Source of the DNA: Zygnema cylindricum
Taxonomy: Eukaryota > Streptophyta > Zygnematophyceae > Zygnematales > Zygnemataceae
Assembly (NCBI GenBank): GCA_037447655.1
Contig: JBBHKE010001973.1
Coordinates: forward strand, 1,021,954 to 1,085,953
Length of the DNA: 64,000 nt
Reading direction: 5' to 3'
A program made the position numbers and the translations under genes. Positions 22,351 through 34,032 of this stretch are shown one piece after another. Numbering within the stretch: the first letter of the stretch is position 1; each line of letters begins with the position of its first letter. The notes under the pieces were generated by a model, which saw nothing but the letters and a program-made list of their open reading frames with translations, searched no databases and was not told the DNA's origin.

Positions 22351-23169
22351 AGGAATATGTTAATTAAGTTTCAACAAAATGACTTTCTTTGCTCTATTTT
22401 CTTGTGTAGCAAACAAAAGAAAAATATTTATTCATAGCGTACCGTTGAAATTTATGATCCAAAATTTATTATATTTGTGAGGATATTTCTTGTTAGCTCT
22501 TGTCGTATACCAAATAACTGGATGTGTAAACTAGTTCTAGTTACAATGATTATACAAATCATAACAAGAATCATAACAATAATCATGATAATGATGAGGA
22601 TGACATTAACGACAAGAGTTATGAGGATGTACTTCACATTCGTTTAGCAGGAGTGAACCCGGGAGCTATCCACTTTCTGTACTTGCGACTTAATTAAAAT
22701 TGACATGTCCAATCTAATTTAAGGATCACAATAACAAGGATGATAACAGCGAGAACCATACTGACAGGGATGATAGTAAATTAACAAGGATTTAATAAAG
22801 AGGATGATTACAACCAAGGTGACAATGCCGAGGATGACAATAACGAGGATGAAAATAGCGATGATGTTAAAAACAATAATGATAATAACGGTGACGATTA
22901 CAAGGACGATGATAGTAAAGACGAAAGAATCATAGTAAATATGAAGATAATAGCAAAGATGGCAAGATTTGAACTACAAATACACAGTTTTATTTTCCTA
23001 ACGAGACCGATTTGGATTAATCGTGAAAGATGGATGGTTGTATTGATGGTGATGGCATTCTCCTCCATTTTGAGAAATGTGTTGAAGTTGTCAACAGTTG
23101 CTTCAGATGTTAAAAATCTAAACAACCACCCAATTATTTGTAAGCTTAAACTTCACAAATACCGAAAAT

Positions 23170-23352
23170 TGAAATGAATTGAATTGAACCGAACTGAACC
23201 GAACCGGACCGAATGGAATCGAATTGAACTGAACGGAATTGAACAGAACTGAACTGAACTGAACTGCATTGAATTGAACTGAACTGAACTAAACTGAACA
23301 GAATTGAATTGAACTGAATTGAATTGAACTGAACTGAACTGAATTGAATTGC
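23170..23352. repeat. Pentanucleotide microsatellite (GAACT/GAATT)
   Basis: Tandem GAACT, GAATT and GAACC units run for about 180 bp. Confidence 0.9.
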
Positions 23353-23684
23353 TGGCTGTCTGTTGTCAAACTGAAACTTGAATGTACTATCAAATCAGTA
23401 ACAGCTTCCAATTTGGGTACGGGGGTTTACATGGACGTGTCAGATTTAGTCAAGAATTTCTAAATAAAAGCAGGTTGACAATATCCAGAAAAAATCCCAA
23501 AGAAACACAATCAAAAAAATAATGGTATCCAAGACTATTATTTACAAAAATAAACTTTACAATGTCAAACTTTTGGCCAACGAAAAAAGACAGAAAACGC
23601 TTTAGTATATGAAGACACAAAAGGCCAGACCCTGTACTGTGTATCTCTCTCCTTCCTTTCATGCCTTGGATCATACAAAAGGAA

Positions 23685-26600
23685 CTACAAAGTTGAAACC
23701 GATACATCAGTTTGCAAATTGTCTTTTCTAGAATTAGGTATATGTGGATACACCTGGCATGGAATGACGATATTTCTAATTCGGAACCCGGGAAGCGTCA
23801 TGAATGCCGAAACTGCATTTATTTTTTCCTTCTCCGTCCACTCGTCATCGAATGGGCGAATCAGCTTCACGTGAATACCGTCCACACTAATATTTTCCTT
23901 AACACGAATAATCGAAGCAGGCGGATTGAATGAAAACGCAAGGCAATGAATCTTCCAAGCAGAGAGACTGACCTCCTGAAATTCACTCAAAAGCCCATCC
24001 ATATTGCTGGAGATATCATGAAAACTGTCATTTCCATTATTCATGAAACTCATCCGGAGTAGTGCCCACTTTTCATCACAGAAAGCTTGAAATTTTCGGT
24101 TTTTCTTGTAGATTTCCTGAACCATGTCACTTTTCAAACCCGAGCTTTCCATGAAACGATCGTTACATCGAGAAACCGCATCTATGGATGTCTCTCCACC
24201 GGCTTGAAATTGCTCATTCTCAAAGTTTTCAAAGACAAGGCTGACCACTTGGCTGATCAACACATTCTTTAATCCAGTACGACCTTGTTGTACTATGTGA
24301 TTCAGTGTCTGGGAGACTATTTTATGCGGATCGACTCCTTTCTGCTCAAAAAATTTCAGAAGTCTTTGAGTAAAAGTGGCTAGGACATGTCGAAAGTCAG
24401 AAAGGGCATTTATGAGATGAGCAGGAGCAGGTCCATCCACTCTATATGAGCTGCTGTACCCCTCCACTAGCTTAGCATGAGCTGTCTCAAGAGCTTGAAG
24501 GTCGTTTTCCAGTTCGGAAATGCGATCATTTGCCATAGATTGTTTTTTTTTTAGCTCTTCAATCGTAGCTTTTGCCATATTAAAATCTTTTTGGAAGTCA
24601 TTGACACCTTGGGGCGTCATCTTCATTTCTTCTCTTAATTTATTTTTACCAGAAGGAATTGCGTCAATCGCACTGTTTTCAGAGGGAATACCGCCCTGCA
24701 AGAGAAAATTCAAAAACTATATGTTAAACAACAATAGCTTGAAAGGGTTTTGAAATAGTATTACATGAGAATTTTGTCAAACACATTGTAATCTAAAGCA
24801 GGACAGCCATTTATTCAATTGCATTTGATAAACCATCTTTCAATGGAGTGCTAGAAACACAATCAGTTAATATAAAAATAGTTACAAAAACACATCTCGA
24901 ATTTAATAAGGCAAGAAATTACACTGGTAAAACAATTAAAAAAAATTGAACCCATGTAAAAAAAGAGATCTTTTTCCACCTGACAATTCGCCAAAATTCA
25001 AAATCCTTCCATTTTCAGTTCATCATGAGCTCAAGCATCAAACAAATCGTCATATTCTCAAAGACTTTCTAAAATGGAAAAAGCAAAGGAAAAATAAGTA
25101 CAAACAAATGACAAGTCTACCTGCTCTTTCGAATCTGGTAATCGAATTTTCTGGGGTAGGTTTTTTTCTTCTTTCTCTGCAGTTTTTTTCACTGTCGCCT
25201 CTGTCGTGGACGGTCTTTCATTCAGACCGACAGAGTCATTCAAAGTCCTTTGTCTCATATGTGTTCCGTACAGTTTGGCAATATAGCGAACCATCTTCGA
25301 AGTTTTCTGGTTCCTGCCCATATGACTGGCCTTGACTCCTGAAAGCTTGGAGGGGTCCACATACTCGTACAGCTCCATTCCAATATTGCTTTCTTCGGGA
25401 TGATGGTCCAAGAATCGGTCGATTGCGTCATATAATAGGTCAGAGCTTCTGCGAGCTTGATCTGGTAAGGCTTTTACCAGATTTAATATGTGGAGGTGGA
25501 ATTCTCTACTATGACAAGCACCCCAATATAGATAGCTGTCTACCAGTGATCCCACAGAAAACATCTCTTCTGACGGAAAATCGGTGTCGCTTCTCTTGAC
25601 AATTTCACTGTAGCGGTTGAGAATGGATAACACAGTTTGTACTTTCAAAGCTTGAAGACTTTCCAGTTTTAAGTTATGCAACTGACTGCTCAACAGTTTC
25701 TCCAATGCCTCTGTGTAGAACTCACTCTTAAGCTCACATGAAAATTTTAACAAAGTCACAGTGTACAAATTGTCAGTATGTGACTGTAATGCCCGATAAA
25801 TTAGCCATTCGAGAAAGGTACGAGTGTTGATTTCCAGCCTTGGACCATTGTCATTTAAAATTGGTAGCTCAGATGACGTGGCCCTTTCGTTGTCATAAAT
25901 GGGATAGCTCAGTAACCAATTAAAGTCTTCTTTAGCAAGATGGTTTCCTAGCTTGACAAAGGCTAGAGATGACTGGTAGAACAGGTTTAGCATTTTCAGA
26001 AGCATGCTCGGTGGCAAAGACACTAATCTTCTAAAAAATTCTATGGCTCGAGGGACTACTTTAACATCGTCTAAACGTTTCGCATAATCTGCAAAAAAAT
26101 AATGTAGTTCAACTTAATCAGCAACAGCGATGAATGGTTCGTACTGCAACTGTTCCATTGACATTCTTCAAACGAAATCCAGAAAGAAACAATTTCAATG
26201 TAAACCATTAAATTCCAGAAGTGTAGCACAACGTGATATGAGTCTCTGGAGAACTTCAACATTGGCAGAGATTCAGTTACCACAACTCAGAGATAGATTT
26301 ATTTTTCAAGTCAAAAGCCGAGAAAAAACCGAAAATGCCAGACTGTGGATTCTAAGCAAAATGAAGTAGCACACGCATACGAACTCCTCACTTATGAAAA
26401 CTATTCGGCAGTAAAACAGTTACAGAATGAGATAGTGAATGAACATATTGCCGTGTCTCAGCAACGAGTGTTTACGAGGATTTGCAAAGGTTTTCGGTTT
26501 AGATTCTTACCTAGGACGATCTTTTGGCAATCTGCGACATTCATATCCAAAGAGCTTGTTTCATTTACACAATCCAGGAAACAAAATGCGCTGTCCACAA

Positions 26601-26817
26601 TGGCAGATTCATGGTCCTGGCGAAAGTTGCTTTCGTAATGAAGAGTGATAATGCCACTGCTTAAGTTTTCTTCTGCAGCGCGCCGGTTCTCGGATACGTG
26701 CAGCACTGACGCCTTATTGGTTCGTTTATTGCGAGGGATCCGGTCGTGCCACGTCACCGCTTCGGAACTATGATGCCCGAAGACATTCTTGGCGGGGGAA
26801 AACGGTTTGTTATGCAT
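23685..26817 (-). CDS. NPH3-GIL1 fusion protein (copy B, intact)
   Basis: Three exons, 26817-26511, 26088-25121 and 24695-23685, with GT-AG introns of 422 and 425 bp in phases 1 and 0, give 761 residues from the first in-frame ATG. Residues about 80-390 resemble the NPH3 domain of NPH3/RPT2-like proteins: LVDSYL at 284, then LPDQAR, LYDAIDRFLDHHPE, and DPSKLS near 347, as in the family's LVD-YL, LPD-AR, LYRAID-FL-HP and DCQKLS series. No full N-terminal BTB domain is visible. Exon 3 starts with a coiled coil (about 443-500) and then the GIL1/IRKI (DUF641) region: DGPAPAHLINALSDF, FENFENEQF, FCDEKW at about 635, SAWKIHCLAFSFNPP, and PGFRIRNIVIPCQVYP near the end. NPH3 proteins work with phototropins at the plasma membrane and GIL1 acts in light-dependent gravitropism. 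The fused role is unknown. An upstream exon with BTB could have been missed. Confidence 0.85.
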
Positions 26818-28401
26818 TCTGGAAGAGGGAGACAGCAAGGAAGAGAACGACAAGGAAAGCTAGTTGAAGGGAGGAGGAAGGAAGGGAAACAAAACGTGAG
26901 AACTAGAATGGAAAGAGATAGGAAGGTGATTGAGGGATAACTTGGAAGGAGGTTCATGGCCGGCTAACATTCGGCATTTTGTCGTACTTTTTCGTACTGT
27001 GTCGTATCGTACTGTGTCGTACGTGTCAACGGTCAGGCGACAAGCCTTTTTCGGTTTTTTCTTTCCTGTTCGCTGTTGACTGTACTTTTATAGAACAAGA
27101 GAGAGGAGGGAAGATAGGATTTTTGAGAGTCCACCCTCTTGAACCAAAATTAGGGTTTTGATTCGACTGTTTCTATGTTCCTCTGTCACGTCACGTATCT
27201 CCTGCAACACGGACGAACTGCACCGATATTTTTGCGCCTAGTACTGTACGGCATTCTCTGAATCGTACGTTGTTTTGACGTATAACTGTACCAGCAATAG
27301 AAAAGTCGGTGAGCTGTTTGTCGGCACTGCGGGCACGGTGAGTACAATGAACGTACACGCGTCACTTGATGTACAGAAGTGACACGTCGTCATCTCTCGT
27401 CCAATCTTCTTTCTAGATCGCATGAACAGCAGCGTCATTTTTCTGTCCTCTGATCCTCTCCTAGGTTATGAGTAGATGTGAGATATTACCTCGGCAGATA
27501 TATCAATCCGTACTTGATTATCCAATTTGTTATGTAACCTGCGAGAGAAATTTGTTGACTTTGGCACGCGGCTTTGACTTTAGTTCACTGACATTCCGTG
27601 TCAAGCTGTGTGCCGTACATATGTTTGTCGTGAGGGGAATAGTCGGTTGAGAGAAAACGATTGTGTGGTCCAATTCAGCGTTTGCGTGTTTGGGCACAAT
27701 CTCTCCCACTGCCGGACGCGCTACCTCTCCACCCCCGTGTTGGAGACATCTTCAAAGTCAAAGGAAAATCGCAGCAAAAACAAAATACAAGAATTTAGTA
27801 AAAAATGGTACGGAAAAAGGTTGACAAAAAGAGTTAAAGAACTTTTACAGAAAAGTATAGAAATTGTACAAAGAAGTACTTGAATCAAACTAAAAACAGT
27901 TGCTACAGTAGTGGGCACTAAATGAAACTAAGAATCAAATTGTACGCCTATTGATGTCGGTGAGGAAAAATAAAAAGCAAAACTGAACCGCACCGACGCT
28001 AAAGTAAAGAATATGAAAAAATATCTATATACAGTATATAGTATACACAGGAATACAGTTTTAGGACTGTTGTGATAGAAAATACAGTACTGTAGAGTTA
28101 CGTAGTGCCGTACAGCGAAAGTAACAGAAAAGAATCGTCTAGGATGAAAGGTATGCAAGGTTCCGTACTGTACTTTAATCTAGACGTAGATCCAAATGGA
28201 TCGGAACTGAAACTGAATTGGTCTAAAATTGGTCACGTGACACCCTCCCTTAATTCCAGTTTGAAAAACGACTGCCTGGCGAAATTTGTCCGTGGAGCGC
28301 CTCAGTGAGAAAATCGGCAGCCTGTTCTGTGGAGGGGAGATACGCGAAAGTAGCGGCAAGACCGCCGATTTTCTCCCAGGATCCAACTGAACTATACAGT
28401 A
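26818..28401. other. Intergenic, no gene seen
   Basis: The upstream region of copy B. It is GTAC-rich (TCGTACTGTGTCGTACGTG near 26995-27020). No RNA gene or family match was found; the short frames look random. Confidence 0.5.
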
Positions 28402-28910
28402 CACCGCGCATCGTAATTACTAATTAGAGCAATGAAAAAATTAGAGTAAAAAAAGAGAAAAAAATAATTAGAGTAATTTACTCTAATTTATGTGATAGAA
28501 CTGTTTCAGAAAGGAATTTACTCTAATTTATGCGGTGTACTCTAATTTGGCAAGTTAATATCCTCTACTGTAAATAAGGTATTCGTACAGAATCTGACAA
28601 AACGTACAGTTTATCGTCACTATGACGTTTGCACTACGCGGATTGTTAAAACGCAGTTACATGATAATGGCTTGTATTAAATCACTATTTGTACTTTTTT
28701 TATTTATAAAAGTACAATTTTGCACGGACGGACGTCATCCGTACTCCACACTATTTAAAACGAACATATATTAGAATTAAAAACGCTAATTAAACCTTAC
28801 CTTAAATAGTATAATGAAAAAATTAGAATCATCTACTCTATTTGATGTGATAGAGTCGAAATTTTGAGCGACCGAATTAGAGTAATTTACTCTAATTACG
28901 ATTCGCGGTG
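28402..28910. mobile_element. MITE of the CACCG family, tandem copy 1
   Basis: Starts CACCGCGCATCGTAATTA and ends TAATTACGATTCGCGGTG, flanked by TA (28400-28401 and 28911-28912). It carries AGAGTAATTTACTCTAATT palindromes near both ends and the internal CCGTACTCCACACTATTTAAA box. It is 509 bp with no coding capacity. Confidence 0.85.
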
Positions 28911-28912
28911 TA

Positions 28913-29413
28913 CACCGCGCATCGTAATTAGAGTAATGAAAAAATTAGAGTATAAAAACTGAAAAAAACAATTAGAGTAATTTACGCTAATTTATGTGAT
29001 AGAGCCTTTTCAACGATGAAGTTTACTCTAATTTATTTAAGTACTCTAATTTGGCACAGTAATATCATCTACTGTAAATAGGGTATTCGTACAGAATTTG
29101 GCAAAACGTACAGTTTATCGTCACTATGACGTTTGCACTACGCGGTTTGTTATAACGCAGATACATGATAACGGCCTGTATTTCATCATTATTTGTACTT
29201 TTTTACTTAATAAAGTACAATTTTGCACGGTCTGACACCGTCCGTACTCCACACTATTTAAATCGACCCTATAATAGAATGAAAAACGCTAATTAAACTT
29301 TACCTTAAATAGAATAATGAAAAAATTAGAATCATTTACTCTATTTCATGTGAAAGAGTCGAAATTTCGAGCGACCGAATTAGAGTAATTTACTCTAATT
29401 ACGATGCGCGGTG
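28913..29413. mobile_element. MITE of the CACCG family, tandem copy 2
   Basis: A second, closely similar 501 bp copy in the same orientation, sharing the middle TA with copy 1. It ends TAATTACGATGCGCGGTG followed by TA. Either one copy inserted at the edge of the other, or the pair arose by tandem duplication. Confidence 0.85.
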
Positions 29414-29922
29414 TAGTGAATTACTGTACTTTTATCTTTTTTTTGTCGACCACCAGAGAAAATTTCTACAAACAAACATAGCCTCGATTGGAGTCATTGT
29501 TTGATTGTTTCATTAGGGTCAAGCTACAGTATTTTTGGTAGAAGTCCATTCACACAAAAATTTCCGATACTTGTCTTGAGAGGTGAAGTCATGACTGACA
29601 TGTTTCTTAAGACTGAAAAATGGAATGTGGCACAAAGAGGTGGTGAAGTTTCGCGGTAAAATAAAAATTTATCCTCAGAATAAATGGTTAGCTCATCAGA
29701 GGGGAATAATAAGTACGCTGTAAAAACATCTATTTTCCGTGCACACGTGTTCGACTTTCGATTGGAGACCGCCAATCGAAAAGTGAGAACCTTACCTTTC
29801 AATCGCAACCGTCAGATTGACAATCTGACATGCGTGTGCACGGAGATGAGATGTTACAAGTGGCGAAAAAAACATTAAACACTAATAGCGGTGTACTACC
29901 ACGTGTCGCCAGTAATGCGTCT
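29414..29922. other. Intergenic with a shared repeat fragment
   Basis: About 29805-29890 resembles 37138-37225: both contain CAACCGTCAGAT, TCAAGTGGCGAAAAAAACATT-like sequence, and ACGCTAATAGC-like ends. They are probably fragments of one MITE. No gene is seen. Confidence 0.5.
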
Positions 29923-30874
29923 CTATAATGACTTTATATCACGTCACCTAAGCATTCCACCATACAAACATACTTATCATGGCATCAAATGCCGTCACTT
30001 CCTTACAAAAGCGAGAACCAATAAAACTCATTTAACTGCTCATGGCCACATATATAAAAAAAAAACATTCAAAACCAGGATTTAAAACTTAAGCCAGGAA
30101 TTCTCTAAGCTTAAAGCCTGCACAAGGAACATGCTGTTTTTTTTTTTTTTTTTTTTAAAGTGTGTTTTCGATCAATCCCAAACTCAAAAAAAACATGTGG
30201 GTAAAAAACATTTATTTTTACTTTCAGCTAAAAAACACTTACAGCTTGAAAAAAAAAATGTCTCATGTGAGCAAATCACCCTTAAGTATTAAACATGATA
30301 TCCACAACAGGACAGGATGCCCATTATAGTATTATTTAATGATGAAAGATTACAGCAGATGAAATTAAACTGTACAAGGAAGAGCGTAATTCAAATCGGG
30401 ATTTCCAACACCAATATGTCAACTTTTGAGCCTCAAGAGTACGAATTCACTTAAAAGGGAAATAAAAGAGCAAGATAAGCTGACGTCAGCGATAGATTTA
30501 AACAACAAAAAGTTGGATAAAAAGCAATGAACGTAAAACAAATTCTCAAACCTGCTAAAATATAGTCACCAACATTTATGACACTCTTACAAATGAGCTT
30601 GAATCCTTTTTTTAACAAGTAACCTAAAAAATCATCCAACATTCACTGCAACAGACTGCAGCAAAAAATGACGTCTACCACAAAACTTTCCCTGAATGCT
30701 AATAATCCCAAAACTAGTCAAACATTCAAAAAAGGGGCAGGATAAATTAAAAAGCACGATGGTAAACCATCTGAGTCCGGGGGTACAAAAGGGGTTCAGA
30801 AACTATTCCACAACTATTGGATGACCTCAACATGGCTGGATTGTATTTCTGACCAAAAACCCGGGCAGCACCAT
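29923..30874. repeat. Duplicated segment, copy 1 (about 950 bp)
   Basis: Nearly identical to 31845-32801 in the same orientation, from the ATGAC box followed by CACGTCACCTAAGCATTCC through CCCGGGCAGCACCAT. Its right end includes the reverse-strand 3' tail of the GIL1-like relic (about 30830-30872), cut off there and followed by T-rich sequence. It therefore carries the gene's last codons and downstream DNA but no rest of the gene. Confidence 0.9.
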
Positions 30875-31392
30875 TTTTTTTTTCCTTTGGTTTTTTTTTT
30901 TTTTTTTACATTACGTGTTCTCTTATGTGATTGGTCCTCTAGTTTGTTCATAAGTTTGCGACGGATTGAATTCTTGTACGGTTCACGTCGGTGCGTTTCG
31001 TTTTCGAAATTCTTCAAAATCGAGAAAGTGCATTCCGAACATGATGTCGGATGGCGGACGGCAGTTGCCGTTTGCTATGCGCAGCTGTCGAGTTTTGACG
31101 CATAGAACTGCATCTTTTTTCCGCCGCTACGCTCCAAAACGGTCGAAACCAACCGCCTCAACCGTCACCGCCGCGTTTTTTGTAATTTTATTAAATTTGG
31201 CGTACGGATCCCAAAATTTATGACATCGTTTTCCCATTTTTCCAAGTGTGAACCACGCAAACACAACGATTGACGCAACAACTGACCCGTTTGGTGACGT
31301 CGGCCGGGGGACACGCCGATTACCGGTGCAGATGGACGGAAAGTGTCCCTATTTAAAGGTTTCCAAACGGATGACCAACGGTATATAATTTG
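30875..31392. other. Spacer between the duplicated segments
   Basis: Begins with poly-T (about 30873-30907). There are short GC-richer frames around 30966-31223, without a family match. No gene is assigned. Confidence 0.4.
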
Positions 31393-31822
31393 TAGTGTTG
31401 TGTATCGGTAAGGATTTGCCGATAGCCGATATGGGCCTTTTTTCGGGTAGCAGATAATCGATATATCGGTACGGAGATAGGTGTACGGACCGTACCGATA
31501 AAAGTACGGCCAATCATACACGTAAATCATAAACAAAAATAAACGTACTCAGGTGCCTACCAATCAGATCATTTGTACAGGCCGAATAGCCTGCATAAGA
31601 TATGTACGGCTTTAGTACGGCTCCAGATAAAAAGATGTACCTTTCATATCCGACGTTATGGCTTGTCCCTTTCTTCCTTGGGATCCACTGGAAACCTGCC
31701 ACGTGTACTACGGACAGAAAGTACAGAAAGTACAGATATATCGGTAGCCCTGACCGTTCGATAACCAATAACTATCGGTATCGGTGTTATCGCGATAATT
31801 TTTTTACCTATACAGAACACTA
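31393..31822. mobile_element. hAT-like element, 430 bp
   Basis: Begins TAGTGTTGTGTATCGGTA and ends with an eroded inverse, TATACAGAACACTA. A perfect 8 bp target duplication ATAATTTG is at 31385-31392 and 31823-31830. Internal sequence includes the CCACTGGAAACCTGCCACGTG box also found at 41785-41805. It is non-coding. Confidence 0.9.
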
Positions 31823-31844
31823 ATAATTTGAATATAGATGTGTC

Positions 31845-32801
31845 TCTGTAATGACTATATGTCACGTCACCTAAGCATTCCACCATACAAACATACTTAT
31901 CATGGCATCAAATGCCGTCACTTCCTTACAAAAGCGAGAACCAATAAACTCATTTAACTGCTCATGGCCACATATATAAAAAAAAAACATTCAAAACCAG
32001 GATTTAAAACTTAAGCCAGGAATTATCTAAGCTTAAAGCCTGCACAACAAACATGCTGTTTTTTTTTTTTTTTTTGAAAAAATGTGTTTTTGACCAATTC
32101 CAAACTCAAAAAAAACGTGTGGACAAAAAACATTTATTTTCACTTTCAGCTAAAAAACACTTACAGCTTGAAAAAAAAATGTCTCATGTGAGCAAATCAC
32201 CCTTAAGTATTAAACATGATATCCACAACAGGACAGGATGCCCATTATAGTATTATTTAATGATGAAAGATTACAGCAGATGAAATTAAACTGTACAAGG
32301 AAGAGCGTAATTCAAATCGGGATTTCCAACACCAATATGTCAACTTTTGAGCCTCAAGAGTACGAATTCACTTAAAGGGAAATAAACAGAGCAAGATAAG
32401 CTGACGTCAGCGATACATTAAAACAACAAAAAGTTGGATAAAAAGCAATGAACGTAAAACAAAAGAGAAATTCTCAAACCTGCCAAAATATCGTCACCAA
32501 CATTTATGACACTCTTACAAATGAGCTTGAATCCTTTTTTTAACAAGTAACCTAAAAAATCATCCAACATTCACTGCAACAGACTGCAGCAAAAAATGAC
32601 GTCTACCACAAAACTTTCCCTTAATGCTAATAATCCCAAAACTAGTCAAAAATTCAAGAAAGGGGCAGGATAAATTAAAAAGCACGATGGTAAACCATCT
32701 GAGTCGGGGGGTACAAAAGGGGTTCAGAAACTATTCCACAACTTTTGGATGACCTCAACATGGCTGGATTGTATTTCTGACCAAAAACCCGGGCAGCACC
32801 A
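31845..32801. repeat. Duplicated segment, copy 2 (about 957 bp)
   Basis: Direct copy of 29923-30874. Here the right end is continuous with the GIL1-like relic, so this is the ancestral position and the other copy is the derived one. Confidence 0.9.
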
Positions 32802-33769
32802 TAAATTTTGTTACTGCTTTTTGTTTTCGTTCATCTGTCCAGTCCTCCTCATATACGGTAACCAGCTTCACATAACGGCCATCCACTGGAGTTTCTCGTT
32901 TTGAACGGAGAATGGCGAGATAGTGAAGTTGAAAAGCGGCCATGGATACCGTAATAAAACTGGACTCGAGCGCATCGGGGGGTCGAGAAACATCGATAAC
33001 TTCCATAAAACTGTCCGACGACTTTAGAAAACTACGGTTGACCACTTCCCATTCGTAGTTCACAAGTTCTTCAAATGCCTTGGATTTTCTGTACAGTTCT
33101 TCCGTGTATTCTTCCTCCAATGCATGAAATTCCTTGAAACAGGACTTTACGCGACCATTCAAACCCAAATTTGAAGGATCACCGGACTCATAAGTCTCAT
33201 ACTCAAAATCCAACAGAATTTGATGAATCAGAAAACCTGAGAGGGTTTTTGAAATCTGAGGTTTCTTTATGTACTGCATTTGGCTGCAGATCGCCAAAAC
33301 TCGTCCAATCGACACCTTTCTTTTTCAAAAGCTTTAAATAGGGTCTTACAAAGCCCATTGTAGGAGAATAAAGAATAGCAACTGCATTTCTAATATGAGG
33401 GAGAGGTGTTCCCATCAGCTTCATAAGATCCACTGTCCATAAATTTTCTGTCTCAAAAAGTTTCAAGTCTCTTTTCCAAAACTTCACAATAAGCTTTTAA
33501 ACTTCCAATTTTCTACAGAAATTGCCCTGCTGTACTTCTGTACTTCGTCCTTTTGCAGCTGTACTATCTGTCTCAAGGTTTAATATCACCAACGAGCTTG
33601 TCTTTTTCTGCCGCTTCCTTTGTCCAAAGGTCCTTCTCTTCCCCTCCATTTCACAAAAGTCTTTTCAATTTGTCGTTATCTTCTCTTAACTTTTGAATGA
33701 TTCGATCCCTTTCCTTCCTCTCCTTCATACAAGAACCCATTTGCAAATCTGCAATTGTTTTATCCAATT
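32755..33769 (-). pseudogene. GIL1-like relic (copy C)
   Basis: On the minus strand, a degenerate coiled-coil part (about 33769-33650) runs into stops. A frame at 33487-33205 then shows weak similarity to the start of the GIL1 region. After a frame change near 33290-33205, frame 33315-32755 continues with similarity to copy D: GFLIHQILLDFE against GFLMNDLFLDFE, SMAAFQLHYLA against AMAAWKLHRLS, and a final VLPGFLVRN. The end (NTIQPC then stop) is altered compared with the family's IPCQVYP. There is no NPH3 part. It is tandem with HSPA12-like copy 2. Confidence 0.75.
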
Positions 33770-34032
33770 TAAACCAGCACTAGTAAAGATGTGCTGACTG
33801 GTAATACCACTTACCAATTTGCGCAAGATCAAACACTTCACACATAAACAGTTGAAGAAGTACTTGCAACCTCAATCTACGATATCAAATAACGTTTCAA
33901 ATGCCGTTTCATTTCATATGTTACAACAAATCACGAGTATGTCGACCGACCAATCTAAAGAGAAATCCGAAACTAAAGTCTACATTCCAAACCTTTACAA
34001 GTTTTATTGCGCTTTCAACAACTGCTGAAACT

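Larger units (their letters stand above)
21132..23684. other. Intergenic, low-complexity DNA between convergent genes
   Basis: Contains a poly-A-rich block (about 21960-22055), a telomere-like stretch (22266-22350), imperfect GATGAT/AATAAC trinucleotide-like DNA (about 22540-22940) and a GAACT array. Long frames here translate to Lys or Phe runs and are not genes. Confidence 0.7.

Noticed and set aside
30966-31223. A short GC-richer plus-strand frame of 85 codons
   Set aside because: No family signature, no conserved counterpart, and it lies between duplicated repeat segments.
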